Of a stretch of DNA of 64,000 nucleotides, positions 15,276 through 23,074 are shown one piece after another. The notes beneath the pieces were generated by a model, which saw only the letters and a list, made by a program, of their open reading frames with translations, was not told the origin of the DNA and did no database searches. The first letter of the stretch is position 1; each line of letters opens with the position of its first letter. Made by a program: the position numbers and the translations under genes. Source of the DNA: Prevotella sp. UBA2850. GTDB lineage: Bacteria; Bacteroidota; Bacteroidia; Bacteroidales; Bacteroidaceae. The stretch covers positions 6,679 to 70,678 of the forward strand of contig DEFO01000058.1 in the NCBI GenBank assembly GCA_002350805.1, written 5' to 3'.

Positions 15276-16691
15276 CTACATGCGCTCTGCCATGGCGATA
15301 GCCCGTCTGAGCGCCCCCAGTTTGTTATTCACTTCCTGCAACTCATACTCTTCGTTGCTTTTGGAAACGATACCACCGCCAGCCTGAAACCACAGTTCGC
15401 CATTGCGACTGACAAAAGTGCGAATGGTAATAGCCTGATTGAGCGTTCCATTCAGTCCGATGAAACCTATACATCCGCCATAGGCGCCACGGTTGTGGGG
15501 CTCATATTCGCTGATAAGCTGCATGGCCCGGACCTTAGGTGCGCCTGAAAGCGTGCCTGCAGGAAAGGTGTCGATAAAAGCCTTGATTGGGTCGGCACCA
15601 GCATCCAGCTCGCCACTGACACGGCTCACCAAGTGAATCACATGACTATAATACTGCAAATCTTTATAAAAATCAACCTTCACATCATGGCAGTTGCGGC
15701 TCAGATCGTTGCGTGCCAAGTCGACCAACATCACGTGTTCGGCATTCTCTTTAGGGTCATGACGCAAATATTCGGCATTGACTTTGTCTTGCTCGGCGTT
15801 GCCCGTACGGCGGGTAGTCCCCGCAATAGGATCGATATAAGCACGGAAACCACCTTCTGTATTCCCGGTCTGGGCCTCTATCCTGCAATGAGTCTCCGGG
15901 GAACTGCCAAAAATGCGGAAGCCGCCAAAGTCGAAATAGAAAAGATAAGGACTGGGATTGATGCTCCTCAACACACGATAGAGCTTGAAATCATCGCCTT
16001 CGAAGCGTTGAACGAAACGACGCGAGAGCACAATCTGAAACACATCGCCACGCTGACAATGCTGAATGCCCCGCCGGATGTTGGCTTTGTGCTCCTCGTC
16101 GGTTAGCGTCGAGGTGGTTTCGCCAACAGCATGGAATTCGTAAGTCGGAATGTTGGTCTTGTTGATATGCCGTTCCAAGTCGTCAAGATCTTTTTCTTCG
16201 CCAAGCGTGACCATGGTAAGCTGGTTGTTGAAGTGGTCGAACACGATGATGTCCCGATAGAGAATATAGTACATATCGGGGGCATCGTTGCGCTCCATGG
16301 TCTCGTCTTTTACGGCAATATTCTCAAAATAGCGCACCGCATTGAACGATGTATAGCCATAAAGTCCACAAAACTGAGCGTTCTCTCCCTCGACCTTCAA
16401 CCGGGATAGAAATGCGCGGATGGCATGGTCGGCGCGATAAACATCGTTCACCTCATGGCTTGTGGTCGAGCCATCAGGGAACGTACAAACAGCTTCGCCA
16501 TGACCAATGGCCACACTGCCAATAGGATTTAGGGCGATAAACGAGCGCGCATTGTCGTTGCCGTGATAGTCGCTGCTCTCCATCAGTACACTCATGGGAT
16601 AGATGTCGCGCAACCGCATATACACTCCTACGGGGGTGTAGAGGTCGGCCAGAATCGTACGACTCACCGTCTGATAGTTAAAAATTTCCAT
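15276..16691 (-). CDS. trpE: anthranilate synthase component I
   Basis: Converts chorismate and ammonia to anthranilate. 471 residues with the chorismate-binding C-terminal half: 'FQIVLSRRF', 'PSPYLFYFDFGGFRIFGSSPE', 'PIAGTTRRTGN', 'EHVMLVDLARNDLSRNC', 'PAGTLSGAPKVRAMQLI', 'GGCIGFIGLNG' and 'FQAGGGIVSKS'. The N-terminal region has 'LLESSD'-type pattern ('LMESSDYHGNDNARSFI'), where feedback inhibition by tryptophan acts in known TrpE enzymes. Its start overlaps the end of trpB by 14 bp. Confidence 0.95.
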   Translation of the reverse strand: MEIFNYQTVSRTILADLYTPVGVYMRLRDIYPMSVLMESSDYHGNDNARSFIALNPIGSVAIGHGEAVCTFPDGSTTSHEVNDVYRADHAIRAFLSRLKVEGENAQFCGLYGYTSFNAVRYFENIAVKDETMERNDAPDMYYILYRDIIVFDHFNNQLTMVTLGEEKDLDDLERHINKTNIPTYEFHAVGETTSTLTDEEHKANIRRGIQHCQRGDVFQIVLSRRFVQRFEGDDFKLYRVLRSINPSPYLFYFDFGGFRIFGSSPETHCRIEAQTGNTEGGFRAYIDPIAGTTRRTGNAEQDKVNAEYLRHDPKENAEHVMLVDLARNDLSRNCHDVKVDFYKDLQYYSHVIHLVSRVSGELDAGADPIKAFIDTFPAGTLSGAPKVRAMQLISEYEPHNRGAYGGCIGFIGLNGTLNQAITIRTFVSRNGELWFQAGGGIVSKSNEEYELQEVNNKLGALRRAIAMAERM

Positions 16692-17886
16692 ATTCTTTAG
16701 CTAAGTTTTTGTTATTCAAGTAGGTTTCTACATCTTTATCGCCACGTCCACTGACCGTAAGCACCACTACATCGTCTTTCATGAACTGCATTTTCTTCAA
16801 TGCTGCAATGGCATGAGCACTCTCGATGGCTGGAATAATGCCTTCCATGCGTGTCAGCTCATAACCGGCATAGATAGCCTCATCGTCGTTGATGCTCAGC
16901 ACTCTCGACCGGCCTTTACTTGCCATATTACAATGCATGGGCCCTACGCCAGGGTAGTCCAGGCCGGCAGAAATGGAGAACGCCTCCTGTATCTGGCCGT
17001 CGTCATCTTGCATAACGAGCATCTTCGCACCATGCAGAATACCTGTTGTGCCCCGATGAATAGTAGCCGCAGTATGGTCTGTATCCCATCCCTGGCCGCC
17101 AGCCTCAGCCAGCACAATCTTTACACGCTCGTCATCCACATAGTGATAGATAGTGCCTGCGGCATTGCTGCCACCACCGATGCAAGCCATAAGATAATCG
17201 GGATAATCACGCCCTATCTTCTCTTGCAATTGCCATTTGATTTCCTCGGAGATGACACTCTGCATACGGGCAACCAGGTCGGGATAGGGATGAGGACCCA
17301 TGGTCGAACCGACGATATAGAACGTGTCCTGCGGATGGCAACACCAGTCGCGAATGGCTTCCGAACAAGCATCAGAGAGCGTCATGTTTCCGGTACGCAC
17401 CGGATGCACCTGCGCACCAAGCATCTTCATACGTTCCACGTTGGTGTGCTGCCGCTCCACGTCGGTTGCACCCATAAACACCTCGCACTTCATATCCATC
17501 AGCGCACATACGGTGGCCGTTGCCACGCCGTGCTGCCCTGCCCCAGTCTCAGCTATGACACGTGTCTTGTCCATCTTCTTTGCCAGAAGAATCTGTCCGA
17601 TGGTGTTATTGATTTTATGGGCACCTGTATGGTTAAGGTCTTCGCGTTTCAGATAAAGCTGGCAGCCATACTTCTCACTCATGCGACGGGCATAATAAAG
17701 AGGTGACGGCCGGCCCACATAGTCGCGCAGCAACTGGTGATACTCTTGTTTGAACTCATCACTTGTGATGATGGGCAGATAGGCTTCTTGCAGATCGTGC
17801 ACACACTTGTACAGTATTTCGGGCACGTATGCACCGCCAAACTCCCCATAGAAACCTTTATCATTGACTAAAAAACTATCTTTCAT
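16678..17886 (-). CDS. trpB: tryptophan synthase beta chain
   Basis: PLP enzyme joining indole and serine. 402 residues with 'GEFGGAYVPEIL' at the N-terminus, 'LKREDLNHTGAHKINNTIGQ' containing the PLP-binding Lys, 'AETGAGQHGVATA', 'ACIGGGSNAAG' and 'SAGLDYPGVGP'. This is the standard TrpB1 type that pairs with TrpA. The gap of 68 bp to trpA upstream is the largest inside the trp operon. Confidence 0.96.
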   Translation of the reverse strand: MKDSFLVNDKGFYGEFGGAYVPEILYKCVHDLQEAYLPIITSDEFKQEYHQLLRDYVGRPSPLYYARRMSEKYGCQLYLKREDLNHTGAHKINNTIGQILLAKKMDKTRVIAETGAGQHGVATATVCALMDMKCEVFMGATDVERQHTNVERMKMLGAQVHPVRTGNMTLSDACSEAIRDWCCHPQDTFYIVGSTMGPHPYPDLVARMQSVISEEIKWQLQEKIGRDYPDYLMACIGGGSNAAGTIYHYVDDERVKIVLAEAGGQGWDTDHTAATIHRGTTGILHGAKMLVMQDDDGQIQEAFSISAGLDYPGVGPMHCNMASKGRSRVLSINDDEAIYAGYELTRMEGIIPAIESAHAIAALKKMQFMKDDVVVLTVSGRGDKDVETYLNNKNLAKEYGNF

Positions 17887-17954
17887 TTTGCTAAATATGC
17901 TGGTTTTGTTCGAATCTTATTGTTTGTTCTACTGCTGAACCGTCCAGGGTCACA

Positions 17955-18737
17955 TTACTTACTCAAGGCATCGTAGAGCAAGTCCATAGCCTTGTCGGGA
18001 TGCTGTGTTTCGTTGAGAAGTGTGACAAACTTCGATCCGATAATCGCACCGGCAGCATGCTGTTGTGCACTATCGAGAGTCTGCTTGTTGGAAATGCCGA
18101 AACCTATCATCCGGGGATTGCGCAGGTTCATCGAGTTGATGTGCCTGAAATACTCTTGCTTGGCCGCATTGAAACTCTGCTGGGCACCCGTTGTGCTGGC
18201 CGAGCTGACCATATAGATGAAGCCATTGGTATGCTCGTCAATGAAACGGATGCGCTCTTCGCTTGTTTCCGGGGTTATCATCATGATTACCCGCAAATCG
18301 TAGCGGTCGGCCACCGGTTTCACCACGTCAAGATAGTCTTGAAAGGGCAGGTCGGGAATAATCATACCCGAAACGCCACACTCCACACAACTCTGGCAGA
18401 AACGTTCTATGCCATAGTGCAGAATGACATTGAGATACCCCATCATCACGAGTGGAATATGCACCTTGTCTTTTATATCTCGTAATTGGCCGAACAGGCG
18501 GGTTAATGTCATTCCGTTTTTCAAGGCCACGGTTCCAGCACTTTGTATGACAGGCCCGTCGGCAAGCGGGTCGCTAAAAGGAATGCCAACCTCTATCATA
18601 TCGATGCCCCGCCGTTGCAAGGTCAGAATCACGTCTGCCGTACCCTCCAAGGTGGGGCAGCCGGCACAGAAATAGAGCGAAAGCAGTTTGCGCCCTTTTG
18701 AACACGTAAACAGTTGGTTAATCTTATTCATTGTCAT
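17955..18737 (-). CDS. trpA: tryptophan synthase alpha chain
   Basis: Cleaves indole-3-glycerol phosphate to indole. TIM barrel of 260 residues with 'LSLYFCAGCPTLEG', 'MIEVGIPFSDPLADGPVIQ' (catalytic Glu and Asp), 'PLVMMGYLNVI', 'GMIIPDLPFQDY' and 'GFIYMVSSASTTG'. Start: ATG 18737 (MTMNKINQLF) or 18731. It lies 28 bp after trpF. Confidence 0.95.
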   Translation of the reverse strand: MTMNKINQLFTCSKGRKLLSLYFCAGCPTLEGTADVILTLQRRGIDMIEVGIPFSDPLADGPVIQSAGTVALKNGMTLTRLFGQLRDIKDKVHIPLVMMGYLNVILHYGIERFCQSCVECGVSGMIIPDLPFQDYLDVVKPVADRYDLRVIMMITPETSEERIRFIDEHTNGFIYMVSSASTTGAQQSFNAAKQEYFRHINSMNLRNPRMIGFGISNKQTLDSAQQHAAGAIIGSKFVTLLNETQHPDKAMDLLYDALSK

Positions 18738-18765
18738 CTATTTTGTTTTTGTGTGGTTTTTGGGT

Positions 18766-19422
18766 TTATCTCACTTCATCGAGAAATCTCCGCAGGGCAC
18801 TGACATCTTTCACGGCAGGACGGGCCTCGAAACGAGAGTTGAGATCTATGCCTGCCAGCCTCGAATGACGGAAGCCCTTCACCCTTTCAGCATCATCAGG
18901 GCCAATACCACCGCTTAGAAGGAAAGGAGCAGAGCCATCGTATGCATTCAGCACCGACCAGTCGAACTGTTTTCCGCTTCCCCCAACGCTCTGGCACTTT
19001 GTGTCGAAAAGGAACATGTCCACATGTCCTTCATACACTTTGTAGCGCTCCATGTCGGCAGGCGAACCGATGCTCAGCGCCTTGATGATGCGGATGCCGG
19101 GGGCAAGCAAATGGCGCAAACTGTCAATCATCATCGGTGACTCGCTGCCATGCAACTGCACATACTGAAGATGGCAGTTTCGCACATGGGCAACAATGTT
19201 CTGAGGACTGTCGTCTACAAACACTCCCACGCGAGCAGCCTTCTTTGCTTCATAGCGCCCATTTCCTGACAAATCGTCGGCAAGTGAGCCTGCCTTGGGG
19301 TATATCTGCCCTACATACCGCGGACTACCAGGCCAAAAGATAAAGCCCAGCATATCGACGTCCAACTGCTCTACAGCCTGAATATTCTCCGGCTCACGCA
19401 TGCCACAAACTTTTATTACCAT
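18766..19422 (-). CDS. trpF: phosphoribosylanthranilate isomerase
   Basis: Amadori rearrangement of phosphoribosylanthranilate. 218 residues: 'VIKVCGMREPENI' (catalytic Cys), 'MLGFIFWPGSPRYV', 'RVGVFVDDSPQNIV', 'YVQLHGSESP', 'FLFDTK' (catalytic Asp) and 'FLLSGGIGPDDAERV'. Starts 13 bp after trpC. Confidence 0.94.
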   Translation of the reverse strand: MVIKVCGMREPENIQAVEQLDVDMLGFIFWPGSPRYVGQIYPKAGSLADDLSGNGRYEAKKAARVGVFVDDSPQNIVAHVRNCHLQYVQLHGSESPMMIDSLRHLLAPGIRIIKALSIGSPADMERYKVYEGHVDMFLFDTKCQSVGGSGKQFDWSVLNAYDGSAPFLLSGGIGPDDAERVKGFRHSRLAGIDLNSRFEARPAVKDVSALRRFLDEVR

Positions 19423-19435
19423 GTATTGAGTTTAT

Positions 19436-20278
19436 TCAAGTTTCAGGAGTTACAATGAGACGGTCTGAAAGACCTGCGAGCCCTCTATCTTCCATCTCGG
19501 CTATAAACGCTTTCAGGGCCATGCCTGGCGCCGACGACTTCATGAAACTCTCGCCGATAAGGAAACCATGAAAGCCTGCCCGACGAAGGTCACACACCGT
19601 TTGCGGATGCGAGATGCCGCTCTCACTCACCTTACAAGCATCCGTTGGCAGCCAGGATGCCATGCGGAACGAGTTCTGCACATCGGTGATGAATGTGCCG
19701 AGGTTTCGGTTGTTGACACCCAGCACATCGGGCTCTAAGTCTGCATAGTCGAGTTCCCGCTCATCGTGCAACTCGAGCAGCACCTCCAACTGCAGATCAT
19801 GAGCAGTGCAAAGCAGCGCACGGCATTCGGCTAGTGCAAGGTCGGCAGCAATAAGCAGCACCGCACTGGCTCCACAAAGGCGTGCCTGAAAGAGCTGATA
19901 CTCATCGATGACGAAATTCTTATAGAGCACCGGAACCGTAACACCCGACTGCCGGGCGACCTCTATAAAGGCATCGCTGCCGCCAAAATACTTCTCGTCG
20001 GTGAGTATAGAGATGGCTGCCGCCCCATTTTGCTGATAGCTCAACGGAATCTCGTCGGCCCTGCCATCCTCCTTGATCCACCCTTTCGACGGTGACTTGC
20101 GCTTAAACTCGCTGATGATGCCGCTCTCCGAGGCCAGCAACGAGGCGCGCAGGGAGGCCACAGGAGTGCCAAGCATAGCCTCCACGCGCTGATGTATCTC
20201 GTGTTCGCTCAACAATTCTTTGAAGCGTGCCACCTCCACCCGTTTGTAAGCAATGATCTCGTCTAAAACATCTTTCAT
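19436..20278 (-). CDS. trpC: indole-3-glycerol phosphate synthase
   Basis: Forms indole-3-glycerol phosphate. 280 residues: 'VLDEIIAYKRVEVARF', 'IISEFKRKSPSKGWI' (catalytic Lys), 'AAISILTDEKYFGGS', 'VLYKNFVIDEYQL', 'LEVLLELHDERELDYA', 'DVLGVNNRNLGTF' and 'SESGI'. A free-standing TrpC, not fused to TrpF as in E. coli. It starts 6 bp after trpD. Confidence 0.95.
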   Translation of the reverse strand: MKDVLDEIIAYKRVEVARFKELLSEHEIHQRVEAMLGTPVASLRASLLASESGIISEFKRKSPSKGWIKEDGRADEIPLSYQQNGAAAISILTDEKYFGGSDAFIEVARQSGVTVPVLYKNFVIDEYQLFQARLCGASAVLLIAADLALAECRALLCTAHDLQLEVLLELHDERELDYADLEPDVLGVNNRNLGTFITDVQNSFRMASWLPTDACKVSESGISHPQTVCDLRRAGFHGFLIGESFMKSSAPGMALKAFIAEMEDRGLAGLSDRLIVTPET

Positions 20279-20284
20279 CTCTCG

Positions 20285-21289
20285 TCAGCTGTTCAGTTCC
20301 ACAAACTTCTTGAAGGTCTGCAAAGCCCTGCCGCTGTCAATCGACTCGCGCGCAATCTCGATACACTCGTCAATGCTTTTCCCGCCACGCTCAAGCACCT
20401 GTATGCCAAAGGCCGCATTAGCCAAGACAATATTCTTCTGTGCAGGCAAGGCAGTATTGGCAAGCACCCGGTCGAAAATCTCCTTGGCCTCTATCTCTGT
20501 GGCGCCACCTACCAACTCTTCTGGTTTGGCAATGTCGAATCCCAGATCCGCGGGTTTGAAGACACGCTCATACTGATTGGTCTTCACCTTGAAGTCGCCT
20601 GTGAGCGAAATCTCATCATAACCGTCGACAGAGTTCACGATGCCATAGTCGATACCTATTTTCTGATACACATTGCTGTAGAGCCGCATCTGGTCGAGTG
20701 TGGCCACACCCAACAACTGGCACTGAGGCTTGCTGGGATTGACAATAGGGCCCAGCAGGTTGAAACAAGTGGGAAACTGCAATGCTTTTCTGATAGGCCC
20801 CACAAACTTCATGGCCTTAGCGAAAAGCTGTGCATGCAGGTAGACAATGCCGCACTCATTGATGCAACGGTTCAGTCGGTCCAGGTCGTCGGTGAACTTC
20901 ACGCCATGATTGGCTATCACGTTCGACGCTCCGCTGGTAGATGTAGCAGCATAATTGCCATGCTTGGCCACCTTATATCCCGCGCCAGCGATGACAAAAC
21001 AGGACGTCGTCGAGATATTAAACGTGTTCTTGCGGTCGCCGCCCGTGCCCACCACGTCGATGTAGCGGTCACACTCTAACGGCACGGGCACCCCTGTCTC
21101 CAGAATGCCATCGCGAAAACCCAACAGTTCGTCGACGGTGATGCCTCGCATTTGCAAACCAGTGAGCAGAGCCGTAATCTGCTCCATGGGGAACTCACTC
21201 TTTGTGATACCCACCAGAATATCTCGTGTTTCCTCTCGCGTGAGAGTCTCATGATTGAGTATTCTGTCTAAAACTTCTTTCATTACCAT
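20285..21289 (-). CDS. trpD: anthranilate phosphoribosyltransferase
   Basis: Adds phosphoribose to anthranilate. 334 residues: 'ALLTGLQMRGITVDELLGF', 'DVVGTGGDRKNTFNISTTS' (the PRPP loop, shown in two parts here), 'KHGNYAATSTSGASNVI', 'FNLLGPIVNPS'. First structural gene of the operon, downstream of the leader and attenuator at 21358-21426. Start at 21289 (MVMKEV) or 21283 (MKEV). Confidence 0.95.
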   Translation of the reverse strand: MVMKEVLDRILNHETLTREETRDILVGITKSEFPMEQITALLTGLQMRGITVDELLGFRDGILETGVPVPLECDRYIDVVGTGGDRKNTFNISTTSCFVIAGAGYKVAKHGNYAATSTSGASNVIANHGVKFTDDLDRLNRCINECGIVYLHAQLFAKAMKFVGPIRKALQFPTCFNLLGPIVNPSKPQCQLLGVATLDQMRLYSNVYQKIGIDYGIVNSVDGYDEISLTGDFKVKTNQYERVFKPADLGFDIAKPEELVGGATEIEAKEIFDRVLANTALPAQKNIVLANAAFGIQVLERGGKSIDECIEIARESIDSGRALQTFKKFVELNS

Positions 21290-21357
21290 AGTTTCTATTT
21301 TTGTGTTGTTATTACTTGCATCCAGAGTTACCTACATTAGTCGCTTACACCTTATTA

Positions 21358-21426
21358 TTATAAAAAAAAGGCCTGCCGTAAGAACGACAGGCTTTCGTTG
21401 ATATTTTTGTTTCGACATATCCACAT
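21358..21426 (-). CDS. trp operon leader peptide
   Basis: A 22-codon frame from ATG 21426, beginning MWICRNKN and ending LRQAFFL, with one Trp codon as its second codon. Its 3' half forms the terminator hairpin at 21362-21392, the arrangement expected of ribosome-mediated attenuation. An in-frame ATG at 21474 would give a 38-residue version. Only one Trp codon is present, fewer than in classic trp leaders, so the sensing mechanism could differ. Confidence 0.55.
   Translation of the reverse strand: MWICRNKNINESLSFLRQAFFL
21362..21392 (-). terminator. trp attenuator hairpin
   Basis: On the minus strand GCCTGTCG pairs with CGGCAGGC (one G-U) around TTCTTA, followed by eight T. It lies about 70 bp before trpD and inside the leader-peptide frame. 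Confidence 0.8.
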
Positions 21427-21525
21427 AGCTTCGTTACTCACGACTGTTTCAATCTTGAGCGACGCCACCACCATGTTGTAGATACTGTAAATAACATTTT
21501 CAATGCTAGTTTTTGGTTTCGGTTG

Positions 21526-21556
21526 CAAAATTACACTTTTTCTGTGACTCCACAAA
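21526..21556 (-). promoter_or_regulatory. trp operon promoter
   Basis: Minus-strand TTTG (plus 21553-21556) and TAATTTTG (plus 21526-21533), 19 bp apart. It gives a leader of about 230 nt to trpD. It lies 35-65 bp after the stop of the upstream lipoprotein gene, so the trp operon has its own promoter. Confidence 0.75.
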
Positions 21557-21591
21557 CTTTTTGTAACTAATTTGACGTTAAAAGATGTTTT

Positions 21592-23058
21592 TTAATGCCT
21601 CATGTGAGTTTCCACACGCTTGTCACTACTAATTTCTTTCCCTGCCTCACACGCGTTGAAATCTACTTTCGTTTTGGTGAAATCAGGCGTATTAAAAGAG
21701 TATATCGAGCCATCGTAATAGTCCCACGGATTGCGCTGTGGCAGCAGGAAAGGCTTCGAAGCGCGGCCTTGCTCGTCGATAGACATGAGATAGAGACGCG
21801 TGTAAAGGCCGTCGCCCCGGCGGCTGGTGAACACCACCCAGTGGGAATTGACGTTCCAGTTGTGATAGCTGTCGGCACGGTTGCTGTTGGCCTCGGTCAG
21901 CGGGCGCGCATCACCCGTCTGCAGGTCGAGCAGCCACTGGTCGCTCTCGTTGTGCCACACAGAGAAATAGCCATAGTCTTGCAGGGTGAAGAGCAGGTAA
22001 CGGCCATCATAGGAGGGGCGCGGCCACGTGAGGCTCTTGCCCATCTTCACGGCATTGAAGAGCGTGTCGACCTTGTCGCCGAAGCGGCCCGTCTGTGCAT
22101 CGAAGGCAATGCGGCACAGGTTGTACTGTTCTTTCTTGAAGTCGGCGGGGTATTCGCGCTGCAGACAGGTCATGTAGTACAGCCAACGGCCGTCGGGAGA
22201 GAAGACGGGTGAGTTCTCCGACCAATCCTTGGTCTGCAAGAGGCTGTCGGTAATGATCTCATGCGTGGCGGGATGGTAGACAAAGACGTCGCTCGAAAGG
22301 TCGAACACCTCGATGCGCTCGTCGTGAGCCACATGGAAGCCCTGGCGTGTCTGGTTGGTGGAGAAGGCACAATACTGCTTCGAGGGATGCCAGTAGGGAT
22401 AGACCATCGAGCCCCCCAGCAGTTCGTTCTTGGCCTTGAGCAGCTCGCGCTGGCCGTCGATTTGGAAGAGGGTAGCACCGTGGGAGCCACGAATGTGGAA
22501 CACGAAGTGCGAGGGGTCGGTCTGGGCGCTGCTGTGGCAGTTGATGCACATGCCCGGCACCTGTGTATTCTCGATGATGGGATACTCATTGAAGGTCGAC
22601 AAGTCGCGCTGATAGAGGCCCATCTTGCTGTACACCTCGTAGCCCGGGGCAATACGGCGGTAGGTCAGTCCCCACTCATCGAGGGCATAAGGACTCACGG
22701 TCATGCTGAAATCGGCGTACTGCCGCCATGCTCCGTCGCGCTTCACACAGACCGTGAACAGGAGTTTGGCGCCGCGGTTCTGCTCTGTCAGCCGGTGCCA
22801 CTCGTCGATGTCGAAGTCGGCAACATCGCCTTGCACATGCAGTTGACCGCCTTTCTCGCCCCGCACGACAACATCCATGCGATCGATGTCCCCACCGGCA
22901 AAGTTGAAGTTCAGCGGTGCGATGCCCGCGGGAATGGTCACACCGACGTAGTCGGGATAGATTTTCGGCAGCTCAGCGACCACCGAAGGGTTGCTCACCT
23001 GCTCCTGACAAGCGGTCAGCAGCAAAATGACACCTATAATATATAATGCTTTTCTCAT
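21592..23058 (-). CDS. CxxCH beta-propeller lipoprotein, copy B
   Basis: A 488-residue lipoprotein (lipobox LLTAC). Order as in copy A: 'YPDYVGVTIPAGIAPLNF', the N-terminal beta domain, then CINCH (Cys171, Cys174, His175) and PD40-like blades ('YWHPSKQYCAFSTNQ', 'SPVFSPDGRWLYYMTC', 'RPSYDGRYLLFTLQDYGYF', 'SYHNWNVNSHWVVFTSRRGDG'). Closer to copy C than to copy A in the N-terminal part. Follows its DUF6057 partner by 16 bp and ends the five-gene unit. A single c-type heme per molecule is inferred. Confidence 0.8.
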   Translation of the reverse strand: MRKALYIIGVILLLTACQEQVSNPSVVAELPKIYPDYVGVTIPAGIAPLNFNFAGGDIDRMDVVVRGEKGGQLHVQGDVADFDIDEWHRLTEQNRGAKLLFTVCVKRDGAWRQYADFSMTVSPYALDEWGLTYRRIAPGYEVYSKMGLYQRDLSTFNEYPIIENTQVPGMCINCHSSAQTDPSHFVFHIRGSHGATLFQIDGQRELLKAKNELLGGSMVYPYWHPSKQYCAFSTNQTRQGFHVAHDERIEVFDLSSDVFVYHPATHEIITDSLLQTKDWSENSPVFSPDGRWLYYMTCLQREYPADFKKEQYNLCRIAFDAQTGRFGDKVDTLFNAVKMGKSLTWPRPSYDGRYLLFTLQDYGYFSVWHNESDQWLLDLQTGDARPLTEANSNRADSYHNWNVNSHWVVFTSRRGDGLYTRLYLMSIDEQGRASKPFLLPQRNPWDYYDGSIYSFNTPDFTKTKVDFNACEAGKEISSDKRVETHMRH

Positions 23059-23074
23059 AATCCGTTCTTGTTCC

